64,000 nucleotides of DNA from Paenibacillus wynnii (GCF_030812855.1 NZ_JAUSTK010000013.1:60679-124678), one strand, 5' to 3'. Shown: positions 53,029 to 62,908, numbered from the stretch's first letter. Translations and numbers: made by a program. Notes: generated from the letters alone by a model not told the origin.

Positions 53029-53631
53029 TTATTCAGGCTTTTCAATGTTACTTCCGGCTAGCTTCTTGGCAGCCTCTTCGGTATCCTCCGGAGCATGCGG
53101 CAGCCCAAGATCCTTCTCTCTTTCCGCCTGCTTGCGATGTGCGATCCGGCTGCTGGCCGCAGCGGCTACAGCGCCTACAATATCATCGAGAAAGGTGTGG
53201 ATTTGTCCTGTTTCTTTATTGTTCAGTCTTTCCAGTACACCCGGCTTCAACTTGTCAACGTAGCCGTAATTGGTAAAACCGATACTGCCGTACACATTTA
53301 CTATGGAAAAAGCCAAGATTTCGTCCACTCCGTAAAGCCCCTCGTCATTCTCAATCATATCCTGCAATTGGGGAAACAACTTTCCCTCTTCAGCCAATAC
53401 ATCTAATTGAATACCCGTTAATACCGCGTTTTGCACTTCTCTTTTGCTAAGTACCATCTCTACGTTGTGAATACATTCTTCCATCGTTAAATTCGGATAA
53501 TAATGCTTCTGCAGCAGCATAACGAGATCCGCAATTTCTTCTATAGTTACTCCACGCTTGTGCAGCCAGCTTTTTGTCGCCTCTGCAACGGCCTTGCTGT
53601 TCAGACTGTAAGGCATTTTTGCGTCAGCCAT
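53029..53631 (-). CDS. pgpA: Phosphatidylglycerophosphatase A-like protein (YutG type)
   Basis: 200 aa from ATG 53629-53631 (TTGGAGGGA upstream). PgpA fold signatures: FTNYGYVDKLKPGVLERLN and an acidic, metal-binding-type HTFLDDIVGAVAAA. Unlike E. coli PgpA this form has no long membrane helices, as in B. subtilis YutG. It would dephosphorylate phosphatidylglycerol phosphate. Cytoplasmic C-terminus KKLAGSNIEKPE is not informative. Confidence 0.82.
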   Translation of the reverse strand: MADAKMPYSLNSKAVAEATKSWLHKRGVTIEEIADLVMLLQKHYYPNLTMEECIHNVEMVLSKREVQNAVLTGIQLDVLAEEGKLFPQLQDMIENDEGLYGVDEILAFSIVNVYGSIGFTNYGYVDKLKPGVLERLNNKETGQIHTFLDDIVGAVAAAASSRIAHRKQAEREKDLGLPHAPEDTEEAAKKLAGSNIEKPE

Positions 53632-53870
53632 TTTCAGTCCCTCCAATTAGTGAGTCATTAGTTATAGTATTCTTTCCAGTGAGGGTTCTGTAAATCCTCA
53701 CTGTCTTGAAATTGTACTTTTTCAGGTTGTTATTGTCCAGAGAGAAGGGGCGAAATCGGTAAGACTGCGCGGATCTCAAACTTTAGGATAAGCTGTTGTT
53801 ATTTTTTCGCGGAAGGGCTCGTATACATAGCAGTACAAGGCTATCTAATTTCTGAAAGGGGTAATTAATC

Positions 53871-54992
53871 ATGACACATATGCAAAAAATTCGCGGGATA
53901 TCCGCAGCCTGCCTACTGGCAGTTCCTCTGGCTCTATCCGGCTGCAGCTTACTTGGAATGGACGCGTCTTCCTCCGTAGATCCGCCGCCAACTGAGGTAG
54001 AGGCACAAATGCTGGAGATCAGCGGCGATACCCTGGATTCCGGTGTACTCGGCCCTGTTACCTTGGATGCAAATACGTTGGAGGCTAGTGCTCCGGCGGC
54101 AGCAGACAACAGTTCTACCGCACCTCGAACAACGGTATATCTCGAGGATGGGAATGGCTTACTCGCTCCGGTTTCACTTAGCTTACCGTCCGGTGAAGGG
54201 GCAACAACGCTGAAGGACGCCCTAACCGCACTGGTTAGTAAAGGCGCTTATGAAGCATTATTGCCGACAGGATTCCATGGTATGCTCCCAGCCGGGACTA
54301 CAGTGCAAAATGTTACTGTGGACAAGGAGAAAGGTCTGGCAGTCGTTGAATTTAACGCTAAATTCAATGATTATGCTGTCCAGGATGAACGTAAAATACT
54401 GGAAGCAATCACTTGGACACTGACAGGTGAAGAAGGAATTAAAGGGGTACAGCTTTGGGTAGACGGTAAGAAACTCAATGAAATGCCACTAAATGGAACA
54501 CCGCTGGATCGCCCATTATCTCGGACTCTGGGTATCAATCTGCCGAAAAGCAATACACTGGATATGAATTCCAGTGCGGTTACCGTTTATTTTTCAGCAG
54601 CATCACCTGAAGGTGTTCAGTACTATGTACCGATGACTCGATTCGTACCCGCAGGACAGGAACCGGTCAAGGCTGCTTTGGGTGAGTTGCTATCCGGACC
54701 TGAGTCAGGGGATGGAGTTGAAACAGTAATGACTGCCGGGACTATAATTGATTCTGTTGAAGAGGGACAAAATGGTGTAGTTACGGTATCACTGAAGGAT
54801 GATATGTTCGTTGACGGTGATAAGGTGCCCGCAGAAATGCTTCAATCCGTTGTACTGACTGTTGCGCAGAATAGCGAGGATTCACTGGTTCAGATTCGGC
54901 TGAATGGAAAGGATGCAGTTACCGGAACGAATGAAGTGGATTACGGAAAGCCGGTTTCGGCTCCTCAATATTTAAATGAGTTGCCGCTGTAG
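53871..54992 (+). CDS. gerM: GerM-type lipoprotein (two GerMN domains)
   Basis: 373 aa; ATG 53871 with GAAAGGGG. Signal IRGISAACLLAVPLALSGCS with lipobox LSGC. Two GerMN domains at about residues 90-210 (VYLEDGNGLLAPVSLSLPSG...) and 235-360 (VYFSAASPEGVQYYVPMTRF...). GerM helps peptidoglycan remodelling in sporulation and germination. gerM-rph-rdgB synteny is the same as in B. subtilis. Confidence 0.88.
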   Translation: MTHMQKIRGISAACLLAVPLALSGCSLLGMDASSSVDPPPTEVEAQMLEISGDTLDSGVLGPVTLDANTLEASAPAAADNSSTAPRTTVYLEDGNGLLAPVSLSLPSGEGATTLKDALTALVSKGAYEALLPTGFHGMLPAGTTVQNVTVDKEKGLAVVEFNAKFNDYAVQDERKILEAITWTLTGEEGIKGVQLWVDGKKLNEMPLNGTPLDRPLSRTLGINLPKSNTLDMNSSAVTVYFSAASPEGVQYYVPMTRFVPAGQEPVKAALGELLSGPESGDGVETVMTAGTIIDSVEEGQNGVVTVSLKDDMFVDGDKVPAEMLQSVVLTVAQNSEDSLVQIRLNGKDAVTGTNEVDYGKPVSAPQYLNELPL

Positions 54993-55117
54993 AAAAAATT
55001 TCCGACAGCATAAGTGAAAAACGTTAGTTCAAATTAAAAGGGTAAAAAGATGCTTTTGTGCCTGCTCTTTGGTAGAATAGGGAATGCTTAAATGAGCTAA
55101 TGTAGGAGGCAGAAAAG

Positions 55118-55876
55118 ATGAGATCAAACGGGCGGCATGACGACCAGCTTCGGTCATTGACGATAACAACCCAAACTAATAAATATGCTGAGGGCTCCGT
55201 GATTATTGAAATGGGAGATACCAAGGTCATTTGTACAGCAACTGTGGAAGAGAAGGTTCCTCCTTTCCTTAAAGGTCAGGGGAAAGGCTGGGTGACCGCC
55301 GAGTATTCCATGCTTCCAAGAGCAACTGGGACGCGCAACCAACGCGAAGCAGCGCGGGGTAAGTTAACCGGACGCACCATGGAAATTCAGCGCTTAATTG
55401 GCCGGGCACTTCGGTCTGTGGTGAATTTGCAGGCACTCGGCGAGCGCAGCATTACACTGGACTGTGATGTTATTCAAGCAGACGGCGGCACGCGGACGGC
55501 TTCGATTACCGGTGCTTTTGTAGCGATGGCCTTTGCCATTAACAAAATTGCGGTGCAGCACAAGCTCCCTGTATTCCCGATTACCGATTTTCTTGCAGCG
55601 ATCAGTGTCGGTGTAGTGGGTGACAAAACGCTGCTGGATTTGAATTATGAAGAGGACTCCAAAGCCAAAGTAGATATGAATGTAGTGATGACTGGCGGCG
55701 GTGCATTCGTGGAGGTTCAAGGAACAGGGGAGGAAAGACCCTTCACTCGTCAAGAACTGAACCGTTTGCTTGAGTTAGGTGAAAAAGGGGTAACTGAACT
55801 GATTGCTGCCCAGAAGGAAGTATTGGGAGCCATTGCGCTCAAAATCCCTGCCGGACAGCCTGGACAAGAGGTATAG
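55118..55876 (+). CDS. rph: Ribonuclease PH
   Basis: 252 aa; ATG with TAGGAGG. Conserved segments: [86 protein letters not shown]. It trims tRNA 3' ends by phosphorolysis. It ends one base before the next gene's ATG region (TAG-AATG). Confidence 0.96.
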   Translation: MRSNGRHDDQLRSLTITTQTNKYAEGSVIIEMGDTKVICTATVEEKVPPFLKGQGKGWVTAEYSMLPRATGTRNQREAARGKLTGRTMEIQRLIGRALRSVVNLQALGERSITLDCDVIQADGGTRTASITGAFVAMAFAINKIAVQHKLPVFPITDFLAAISVGVVGDKTLLDLNYEEDSKAKVDMNVVMTGGGAFVEVQGTGEERPFTRQELNRLLELGEKGVTELIAAQKEVLGAIALKIPAGQPGQEV

Positions 55877-55877
55877 A

Positions 55878-56516
55878 ATGAAACCGTCAGGCGGCATTCT
55901 TATTGTTGCAACGAAAAATCAGGGCAAGGTACGGGAGTTTGAGCATGCCTTTGCTCCTCTAGGTCTCTCAGTGAAGAGTATGTTTGACTACCCCGATCTC
56001 CCGGATGTAGTAGAGGACGGTGCCACTTTTGCCGAGAATGCGTTAAAGAAGGCGAAGACCGTAGCCGATGCCCTCGGATTTCCGGTTCTTGCAGATGACT
56101 CCGGGCTTTGCGTAGATGCGCTGGAGGGCAGACCGGGTGTCTACTCTGCGCGTTATGCAGGTGAAGATGCAGGCGATTCAGATAATAATCTTAAATTGCT
56201 AAGCGAGCTGGAGGAACTGAAACAGGGCGAGGATACTGGACAGCCCTTGCTCAGCACTGCCAGATTCGTATGCGCGTTATCTCTATATGATCCGGCGTCG
56301 GGTCAAGAATTAACGGCTGAAGGTACGGTTGAGGGTTGGATAACCTCTGAGCCGGCGGGTGGTGGCGGCTTTGGTTATGATCCGTTATTTTACTTGTCGG
56401 ATTACGGGAAGACTATGGCGGAGCTGACGCTTACGGAGAAACAGCTGATAAGTCACCGAGGCGCTGCACTGCGATTGCTGACGGAGAAACTGTCTTCTAG
56501 AGGCGGTCAGCTGTAG
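55878..56516 (+). CDS. rdgB: XTP/dITP pyrophosphatase (RdgB/HAM1)
   Basis: 212 aa from ATG 55878. N-terminal IVATKNQGKVREFEHAF, ENALKKAKTVADALGFPVLADDSGLCVDAL, GVYSARYAGEDA, GGGFGYDPLFYL and KQLISHRGAALR: the complete set of HAM1 motifs. It removes non-canonical purine triphosphates. The frame is open upstream to 55803, but that overlaps rph. Confidence 0.95.
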   Translation: MKPSGGILIVATKNQGKVREFEHAFAPLGLSVKSMFDYPDLPDVVEDGATFAENALKKAKTVADALGFPVLADDSGLCVDALEGRPGVYSARYAGEDAGDSDNNLKLLSELEELKQGEDTGQPLLSTARFVCALSLYDPASGQELTAEGTVEGWITSEPAGGGGFGYDPLFYLSDYGKTMAELTLTEKQLISHRGAALRLLTEKLSSRGGQL

Positions 56517-56549
56517 TTACCAGCCTGTTGTATCCATCATGAATTACAC

Positions 56550-56590
56550 AAGCTTGCAGATGAGCCTCGGCTTTAACTGCAAGCTTTTTT
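56550..56590 (+). terminator. Terminator behind rdgB
   Basis: AAGCTTGCAG / CTGCAAGCTT, then TTTTTG. Confidence 0.85.
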
Positions 56591-56737
56591 TGTAATATGA
56601 GAAAGTATCATAACCTTTCCTAAACTGAAATACACTGAATATATGTGTCTGGCCTTGTTTTGCGGCAAAAAACTTCTGCAACGCTTTGCATTTTATTTCG
56701 TTATAGTAGTATATAGCGGAAGGTGGTGGGTTCACCG

Positions 56738-57166
56738 ATGACGGTCTGGATGTTTTGGTTAGTCGCAGCCGGTGTCCTGTTTGTAGTTGAAATGATGACG
56801 CTTACTTTTTATCTGCTTTGGCTCAGTATCGGTGCTTTGATTGCAGGATTAGTGTCACTTTTATTCCCGGATGCAGTCCTATTGCAAGTCCTGATCGGCT
56901 CTCTTGTAGCACTGGGTCTGACTCTGTTCTCGAAGCCGTTAGTGGAGAGATTTCGTAGCTCGCGCGGGTTCAATGATACGGATATTGTCGGGAAGCAGGG
57001 GATTGTTGTGGAAGCTATAGAGCCAGGGCGGTACGGGCAGGTAAAGATTGGCGGAGATACATGGAGTGCAACCTCTGTTCAGACACTTGGCAGAGATGAG
57101 GTTGTCAAAGTAGTAGGAAGAGGTACCACTATTATCGAGGTAGAACGATGGGAGGAAATGAACTAA
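56738..57166 (+). CDS. NfeD-family membrane protein
   Basis: 142 aa from ATG 56738 (GGAAGGTGGTGGG upstream). Two or three membrane segments (MFWLVAAGVLFVVEMMTL, WLSIGALIAGLVSLLF, LLQVLIGSLVALGLTL), then an OB-fold (IVGKQGIVVEAIEPGRYGQVKIGGDTW). This is the short NfeD form that works with SPFH proteins in membrane organisation and quality control. It overlaps the SPFH gene by one base. Confidence 0.88.
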   Translation: MTVWMFWLVAAGVLFVVEMMTLTFYLLWLSIGALIAGLVSLLFPDAVLLQVLIGSLVALGLTLFSKPLVERFRSSRGFNDTDIVGKQGIVVEAIEPGRYGQVKIGGDTWSATSVQTLGRDEVVKVVGRGTTIIEVERWEEMN

Positions 57167-58101
57167 TGGAATGGGCAATTATTGTAGTAGTTCTTGTTGT
57201 AGTTGTTGTCTTCATTGCTCTTACGGTCAAGATCGTACCACAGCAGCGGATCGGAGTCGTAGAACGTCTCGGTAAATTTCACCGTCTCTTAACACCGGGT
57301 CTGAACATTCTGATTCCTGTTATTGATCAAGTACGTACTTATCATGATCTTCGGATTCAACAAGCTAATGTCCCCCCGCAAACGGTAATCACGAAGGACA
57401 ACGTACAGGTACAGATTGACACCATTATTTTCTATAAGGTTGTTGGCCCTGAAGAAGCAACCTACGGTATCTCGGATTATGTATATGGCGTACGGAACAT
57501 CTCGACTGCAACGATGCGGCAAATTATCGGTAAGCTGGAGCTGGATGAAACGTTGTCCGGCCGTGAAAAAATCTCCACCGAAATCCGCGTAGCTCTCGAT
57601 GAGGCTACAGAGAAGTGGGGCGTACGGATTGAGCGTGTGGAAGTTATTGATATCAAACCGCCGCTTGATATTCAAGAAGCCATGGATAAGCAAATGAAAG
57701 CAGAGCGTAGTAAACGGGCAATTGTCCTGGAGGCAGAAGCCGCTAAGCAGGATATGATTCTCCGGGCAGAGGGCGACAAGCAGAGTAAGATTCTGAAGGC
57801 GGAAGGCGATAAGGAAGCACGTATCCGTCAAGCCGAGGGTTCACGCCAAGCGCAGGAACTGGAAGCACTGGGTCAGGCTAAAGCCATTCAAGCTATAGCC
57901 GAAGCTGAGAAAATCCGGATTCAGCTGCTCAGTACCTCCGGGCTGGATGAACAGGTTCTCGCTTACCGTTCCTTTGAAGCACTAAGTGAAATCGCTAAAG
58001 GACCAGCGAATAAAGTCTTCCTGCCAACCAGTGCAGTAGAGACATTAGGAAGCTTGGGAGCCATGGCTGAGATTTTTAAAGCAAGTAAGGAAGGCAAGTA
58101 A
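57166..58101 (+). CDS. SPFH/Band 7 (stomatin-like) protein
   Basis: 311 aa from ATG 57166, 10 bases behind GGGAGG. An N-terminal membrane anchor (WAIIVVVLVVVVVFIAL) is followed by the band 7 domain (VPQQRIGVVERLGKFHRLLTPGLNILIPVIDQV to about residue 180) and a coiled coil rich in 'AEGDKQSKILKAEGDKEA'-type repeats. It forms large oligomers at the membrane; partner of the upstream NfeD. Confidence 0.93.
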   Translation: MEWAIIVVVLVVVVVFIALTVKIVPQQRIGVVERLGKFHRLLTPGLNILIPVIDQVRTYHDLRIQQANVPPQTVITKDNVQVQIDTIIFYKVVGPEEATYGISDYVYGVRNISTATMRQIIGKLELDETLSGREKISTEIRVALDEATEKWGVRIERVEVIDIKPPLDIQEAMDKQMKAERSKRAIVLEAEAAKQDMILRAEGDKQSKILKAEGDKEARIRQAEGSRQAQELEALGQAKAIQAIAEAEKIRIQLLSTSGLDEQVLAYRSFEALSEIAKGPANKVFLPTSAVETLGSLGAMAEIFKASKEGK

Positions 58102-58156
58102 CAACCAGTGAGTGAACGAGCTGGTTTTACAATTGTAGAGTATTCCGTTAAAGTAA

Positions 58157-58215
58157 AAAGCAAAACTAAGCATATGTGTAACACATACCCTATGCTAAGA
58201 AGTTAGTTTTGCTTT
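58157..58215 (+). terminator. Long inverted repeat behind the SPFH gene
   Basis: AAAGCAAAACTAA / TTAGTTTTGCTTT with an inner GCATATG/CTATGC; no long T run. Probable terminator or RNA-stabilising hairpin; the next gene starts at 58241. Confidence 0.6.
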
Positions 58216-58240
58216 GCAAAACTTTAAAGGAGAGAAATCC

Positions 58241-58696
58241 GTGACGCAAAAAGAAATTTCGCCTCTAGTTGAAGCCTTGGGGCTGCAGCCGCACATTGAA
58301 GGCGGCTGGTACAAAAGACTTTGGAATTCTTCATTTGAAATCCCGCAAGAGGTATTAGGCGGCAGCTATTCCGGTTCGCGCTGCTCGGCATCTTCTATTT
58401 ATTTTCTGCTCCATGTAGATGAAGCCTCGGAATGGCATACGGTGCTCTCTGATGAAATATGGCTGTGGCATTCCGGCAGCCCTATTGTATTAAGTCTGGG
58501 AGGCAGCGGAGACAAACCGGAAGATGTTAAGGAGTATATCCTGGGCTTGGATGTTGCTGCCGGTCAGCAGCCGCAATTGGTTGTCCCGGCGGGTGTATGG
58601 CAAGCGGCAAGACCGCTCGGTGAAGAGCCGGTATTGGTCTCCTGCATTGTTTCACCAGAATTTCACTTCGATGACTTCAAAATGATTGAGAAATAA
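58241..58696 (+). CDS. Cupin-fold protein (DUF985/Cupin_5)
   Basis: 151 aa from GTG 58241 (AAAGGAGAG). Family motifs: L-x-PHIEGGWYKRLWNS, SSIYFLLHVDEASEWHTVLSDEIWLWHSG, LVVPAGVWQAARPLG, CIVSPEFHFDDF. The function of the family is not known; relatives were linked to epimerase-like folds and are probably metal or sugar binding. Confidence 0.88.
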   Translation: MTQKEISPLVEALGLQPHIEGGWYKRLWNSSFEIPQEVLGGSYSGSRCSASSIYFLLHVDEASEWHTVLSDEIWLWHSGSPIVLSLGGSGDKPEDVKEYILGLDVAAGQQPQLVVPAGVWQAARPLGEEPVLVSCIVSPEFHFDDFKMIEK

Positions 58697-58698
58697 AG

Positions 58699-58732
58699 AG
58701 AACGGAGGCGATTAACGCCTCCGTTCTTTTCT
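58699..58732 (+). terminator. Terminator behind the cupin gene
   Basis: GAACGGAGGCG / CGCCTCCGTTC with a 5-base loop and TTTTCTC tail. Confidence 0.85.
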
Positions 58733-58814
58733 CATTTTTGGTATTGAAACGTTGATCTGATATACTTATTTTTGGTAAGTGAACCAAACTACATTGGGCT
58801 TGGAGGGTTAAACT

Positions 58815-59651
58815 ATGAGTCAGTTGAACGGACCATTTTCAGGTGGACCCACGTTAAATGACGGTGTAACAATGCCATGGCTAGGGTTGGGTGTATGGCA
58901 GACTAAGGATGGCGATGAGGTTATTAGAGCCGTTAAATCGGCCGTAGAGACCGGTTACCGCAGTATTGATACAGCCGCAGGGTACAACAACGAAGAAGGG
59001 GTAGGACAAGCTATTCGCGAGTGCGGAGTTCCCCGTGAAGAGCTGTTTATTACAACTAAAGTTCGCAATCCCGATCAAGGTTACGACTCCACATTGAAGG
59101 CATTCGAAGTCAGCCGGCGTAAGCTGGGACTGGATGTGATAGATCTTTATTTAATTCATTGGCCTGTTGCAGGCAAATATCTGGAGACTTGGAAAGCTTT
59201 AATCCATCTGCAAAAGGAAGGTCTAATCAAATCCATAGGTGTAAGCAACTTTCAGATTCATCATCTGAAGGATATCATTGAAGCCACCGGAGTTGTTCCT
59301 GTGGTCAATCAAGTGGAGTTCCATCCGCTGCTGACCCAACGCGAACTGCTGAAATACTGCCGCGAGCAGGGTGTTCAGCTGGAGGCTTGGAGTCCGTTAA
59401 TGCAGGGGAATCTTGAACTGCCGCTTCTCCAAGAATTAGCTGGTAAATACGGTAAGACACCGGCACAAATTGTTCTGCGCTGGGATTTACAGCAAGGTGT
59501 AATCACAATTCCCAAATCAGTTCATGCGGAGCGAATTTCTGAAAATGCCGGCTTCTTTGACTTCACTCTCAGCGATGAGGATGTAAAAGCTCTTGAGGAC
59601 CTCAACCAAAATCGTCGTTTTGGCCCGGATCCCGACAATTTTAATTTTTAA
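58815..59651 (+). CDS. Aldo/keto reductase
   Basis: 278 aa; ATG after TTGGAGGG. Catalytic tetrad visible: D in RSIDTAAGYNNEEGVG (with Y), K in LFITTKVRNPD and H in DLYLIHWPVAG. Cofactor segments KSIGVSNFQ, VVNQVEFHPL and IPKSVHAERISENA. It is an NADPH-dependent cytoplasmic reductase of the AKR5 type (glyoxal or diketogulonate-like); the substrate is open. Confidence 0.93.
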   Translation: MSQLNGPFSGGPTLNDGVTMPWLGLGVWQTKDGDEVIRAVKSAVETGYRSIDTAAGYNNEEGVGQAIRECGVPREELFITTKVRNPDQGYDSTLKAFEVSRRKLGLDVIDLYLIHWPVAGKYLETWKALIHLQKEGLIKSIGVSNFQIHHLKDIIEATGVVPVVNQVEFHPLLTQRELLKYCREQGVQLEAWSPLMQGNLELPLLQELAGKYGKTPAQIVLRWDLQQGVITIPKSVHAERISENAGFFDFTLSDEDVKALEDLNQNRRFGPDPDNFNF

Positions 59652-59694
59652 ACATTAGAGTAGCAGGTCGGCGCGCGGATTGTAGGTCTGACAC

Positions 59695-60085
59695 GGAAAT
59701 GTTGTATAAAGTGCAGCAATTGATGTGTTTTAGGTCGGCTGGGCGCGAAGATGTTGCATAAAGTGCAGGAATTATAGTGTTTAGGTTGATCTGGCACGGA
59801 ATTATTGCACAAAGTGCAGGAATTAATGTGTTTTAGGTGAACCTGGCGCGGGAATGTTGCATAAAGTGCAGGAATTTATGTGTTTAGGTGGATCTGGAGT
59901 GAGAATGTTGCATAAAGTGCAGGAATTTTTGTGTTTTAGGTCGATCTGGAGCGGAAATGTTGCATAAAGTGCAGGAATTTATGTGATTTAGGAAGAACTG
60001 GCGCGGAAATGTTGCATAAAGTGCAGGAATTTTTGTGTTTTAGGTAGATCTGGCGCGAGAATGTTGCATAAAGTGCAGGAAAAAG
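59695..60085 (+). repeat. 52-bp tandem repeat array C (about 7.5 copies)
   Basis: The unit is about TGTTGCATAAAGTGCAGGAA plus TTTATGTGTTTTAGGTAGATCTGGCGCGGAAA, 51-52 bases. Copies are imperfect at the first two and more regular afterwards. It shares its size and an AAAGTGCA core with arrays A and B but otherwise differs. Intergenic, between the aldo/keto reductase gene and a terminator. Confidence 0.88.
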
Positions 60086-60120
60086 GCGGTCCAAAGGGTT
60101 AACCTTGGACTGCCTTTTTT
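60084..60120. terminator. Terminator between convergent genes
   Basis: AGGCGGTCCAAAGG / CCTTGGACTGCCTT with TTTT tail on the + side and A-rich sequence on the other. Confidence 0.8.
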
Positions 60121-60143
60121 GTATCTAGGAGAATGAAGTGTAC

Positions 60144-60977
60144 TCAGGAAGGGCTGCGCCCACTCCTGCCTAGTTTTCTCATTAGAAGGATTCCATGAAC
60201 AATTACCAGCATACTACAGACCATAGCCATGACTTCTGCGCCCTGATCACTGGCTGTAAGCAGGTCGAAGATACCGTGCCATACGATTACCGGGATAATA
60301 CTCCAGCGGCTCCCCGCACAAATCCAAGCTAGCACCACCGAGCCGTAAGTCAAACTGATCGCCCACCCGAGCACCCCAAAGCCCATACCAAGATAGCTTT
60401 CGTTAAACCAGAAGGCGGGTAGATGCCAGGCCATCCAAATAACAGCTACGAGCAGCGCTGAAGTAAATAATGAATAACGTTTATGAAGTTCTGGTAGCAA
60501 AAAACCACGCCATCCGCTCTCCTCACCTATACCGAAGGTAAGCATCCACACCAGGGAAGTCATCCATATATTGAACTGGGGTGGAAGGTCAGAGGTCAGG
60601 CCAAATGTATGAACATCCGGCAAACTGCCGGTAATAAGGGTATGGGCCAGTATGGCTACAGCCCCATAGATCAGCGGTAAGCCCGCCGCGATAGCCAGCC
60701 ACTTTTTGGGAAATGCAAACGAAAAGGCAGTTTTACACCAGGCCCTAAAACCCGTTCCACCCCGAATCTGAACACTAACAAGTGCTCCAAGGAGAGGACC
60801 GAATGAACCTAGATAGAACTGCCCGGGGAGCAGTGGCACTCCCGCCGTGAATTGCTTATTGATCAGCAGCGGAAGCCAGCAAAGCCAGGTGAAACCAAAG
60901 GTTACAGCCAGAAACAGAAAGATTCTCCTGTTCTGAGTTCTGTTCTGCTGAGGTTTTGAACGGAACGATACTTGCAT
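60144..60977 (-). CDS. CPBP-family intramembrane metalloprotease
   Basis: 277 aa with about eight membrane helices. The abortive-infection/CAAX motif is FGIGEESGWRGFLLPELHKR (EExxxR), then WMAWHLPAFWF (H) and PVIVWHGIFDL (second H). Roles include processing of bacteriocins or prenylated proteins and self-immunity; none is evident here. No neighbouring bacteriocin gene is seen. ATG 60975-60977; the RBS is weak (AAGGAG about 8 bases upstream). Confidence 0.86.
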   Translation of the reverse strand: MQVSFRSKPQQNRTQNRRIFLFLAVTFGFTWLCWLPLLINKQFTAGVPLLPGQFYLGSFGPLLGALVSVQIRGGTGFRAWCKTAFSFAFPKKWLAIAAGLPLIYGAVAILAHTLITGSLPDVHTFGLTSDLPPQFNIWMTSLVWMLTFGIGEESGWRGFLLPELHKRYSLFTSALLVAVIWMAWHLPAFWFNESYLGMGFGVLGWAISLTYGSVVLAWICAGSRWSIIPVIVWHGIFDLLTASDQGAEVMAMVCSMLVIVHGILLMRKLGRSGRSPS

Positions 60978-61063
60978 ACCGGAAAAGCTCCTTCACTAAA
61001 AAGATATAACATACTCTTATCTTTATTTGTAGAGGATTTTGACCCGGATGAATGTGGAGAATA

Positions 61064-62908
61064 TCACTTTATGACTACGTTATAAGTCCGCAGCCAGAGG
61101 TCAACTTGAGACAGATAAGCGAATAATTGCGGGCCTGACATCAGCTGCCCGAACCAGGGAAGATTGCTGGAGGATTCCGGCGATGCAGCAATTTCACGGA
61201 TTTTAGCCGCATTAATTAAGGGGAGAATAGGAGAACTTGCGTCATCCAAAATATTCAGCATTCTCTGCCGTACCGCGTTTAGATAGTTAGGGTTATGGGT
61301 TTTGGGATAGGGACTTTTTTTACGATAGAGTACATCATCCGGCAATACGCCTTCAAGAGCCTTACGCAATATACCCTTTTCCCGGTTACCAACGGTTTTT
61401 ATTTCCCAAGGAATATTCCACACGTATTGAACGAGGCGATGATCACAATAAGGAACCCGGACCTCAAGCCCAACTCCCATACTCATCCGATCCTTACGGT
61501 CTAATAATGTGGGCATGAAGCGGGTAATATTGAGATAAGACATCACGCGCATTTGAGCCTGTTTGCCTGTTTCCCCTTGAAGTTTTGGAACTTCAGCCAC
61601 GGCATCGCTATATTTGTCACCCAGATATTCCAAAGGTCTAATCCATTCATTCATTTCCGGGGAGAGGAGCCCTGCGCGCATTTTGGGTGCCACCGACCAT
61701 GGAAAAGTACCTGAAGAGAGCATTTCCTCCCGATGGAACCAAGGGTACCCGCCAAAAATTTCATCGGCAGCCTCACCTGAGATGGCTACAGTCGCTTCTT
61801 TCTTGATCTCCCTGCAAAATAAAAATAGTGAAGAGTCAACATCAGTCATTCCGGGTAAATCACGCGTGTAAAGGGCATTATCCAGTGCCTCTACGAGCTC
61901 CGGTGTGTCGAACGCTATATAATGGTGGTTCGTATTCAGTTCTTCGACCATCCTCTTAATCCAAGGACCATCGGCTCCGGGCTGGAAGGAATGGCTTTTG
62001 AAATGCTTGTCATTATTCACATAATCGACGGAAAAGGTATTGACACGACCTTGACCCGTTCGGTTGTAGTAACTAACCGCAAGTGCTGTTAGGGCGCTTG
62101 AATCCAGTCCTCCAGACAGCAGTGAGCAGACCGGAACGTCCGAAACAAGCTGCCGCTCAAGTGAATCCTGCAGTAGTTCACGAACTTTGGCTGCCGTTTC
62201 ATCTACGCTGTCGTTATGTGCAAAGCTCTCCAGCTTCCAGTAAGCATAGCTGCGCAGCCCTTCACGGCTGTAGATCATGGCATGCCCTGGCCGGAGTTCA
62301 TGCATATCCTTATAGACCCCGTGTCCCGGAGTACGTGCCGGACCGATGATAAAGATTTCGGCCAGACCCTCCGGGCCAACAGCCGGCTGAACTTTTGGAT
62401 GCTGCAAGAGTGCCTTGGGCTCCGAACCAAACACAAAGATATCATCGACCTGACTGTAAAATAACGGCTTTACACCTAGCCGGTCGCGTGCAAAAAAGAC
62501 CTGTTCATGTAAACTATCCCAAATGGCGAAGGCAAAAATCCCGTTCAGCTTCTCCACACAATCCGGTCCCCACTCGATGTAGGCATGAAGCAATACTTCT
62601 GTATCGCATTCTGTACGGAAATGATGGTTCCGATTCACTAATTCTTTTTTAAGCTCTGGGGCATTATATAATTCACCGTTATATACAATAGCGTACATAT
62701 TCTCCTCATGGCGGGTAATCATTGGCTGAGCACCGTTCTCGGGATCAATAACGCTAAGTCTGCGATGTCCAAAGGCGCAAGGTCCTGAAATCCAGGTCCC
62801 TGCTGCATCCGGTCCGCGGTTTGCCAGGGTTTCGGTCATTCTCACCAGCAGCTGTGAGTGCTGTGTCAGATCCCCGCGCCACTGGATAAATCCGGTTATT
62901 CCGCACAT
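61064..62908 (-). CDS. asnB: Asparagine synthetase (glutamine-hydrolysing)
   Basis: 614 aa. N-terminal Cys2 nucleophile (MCGITGFIQW), then glutaminase motifs GHRRLSVID, YNGELYNAPEL and the DTEVLLHAY region. The synthetase ATP-binding loop is SLLSGGLDSSALTALAVS; the second part has SGEAADEIFGGYPWF and MSMGVGLEVRVPY CDHRLVQYV (split here). It makes asparagine from aspartate with glutamine as amide donor. Behaves as a single gene with GAGAGGATG upstream. Confidence 0.95.
   Translation of the reverse strand: MCGITGFIQWRGDLTQHSQLLVRMTETLANRGPDAAGTWISGPCAFGHRRLSVIDPENGAQPMITRHEENMYAIVYNGELYNAPELKKELVNRNHHFRTECDTEVLLHAYIEWGPDCVEKLNGIFAFAIWDSLHEQVFFARDRLGVKPLFYSQVDDIFVFGSEPKALLQHPKVQPAVGPEGLAEIFIIGPARTPGHGVYKDMHELRPGHAMIYSREGLRSYAYWKLESFAHNDSVDETAAKVRELLQDSLERQLVSDVPVCSLLSGGLDSSALTALAVSYYNRTGQGRVNTFSVDYVNNDKHFKSHSFQPGADGPWIKRMVEELNTNHHYIAFDTPELVEALDNALYTRDLPGMTDVDSSLFLFCREIKKEATVAISGEAADEIFGGYPWFHREEMLSSGTFPWSVAPKMRAGLLSPEMNEWIRPLEYLGDKYSDAVAEVPKLQGETGKQAQMRVMSYLNITRFMPTLLDRKDRMSMGVGLEVRVPYCDHRLVQYVWNIPWEIKTVGNREKGILRKALEGVLPDDVLYRKKSPYPKTHNPNYLNAVRQRMLNILDDASSPILPLINAAKIREIAASPESSSNLPWFGQLMSGPQLFAYLSQVDLWLRTYNVVIK

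Noticed and set aside
52967..53263. 98-aa + strand ORF antisense to pgpA
   Set aside because: It mirrors the pgpA reading frame, has no RBS, and overlaps the terminator side of pgpA.
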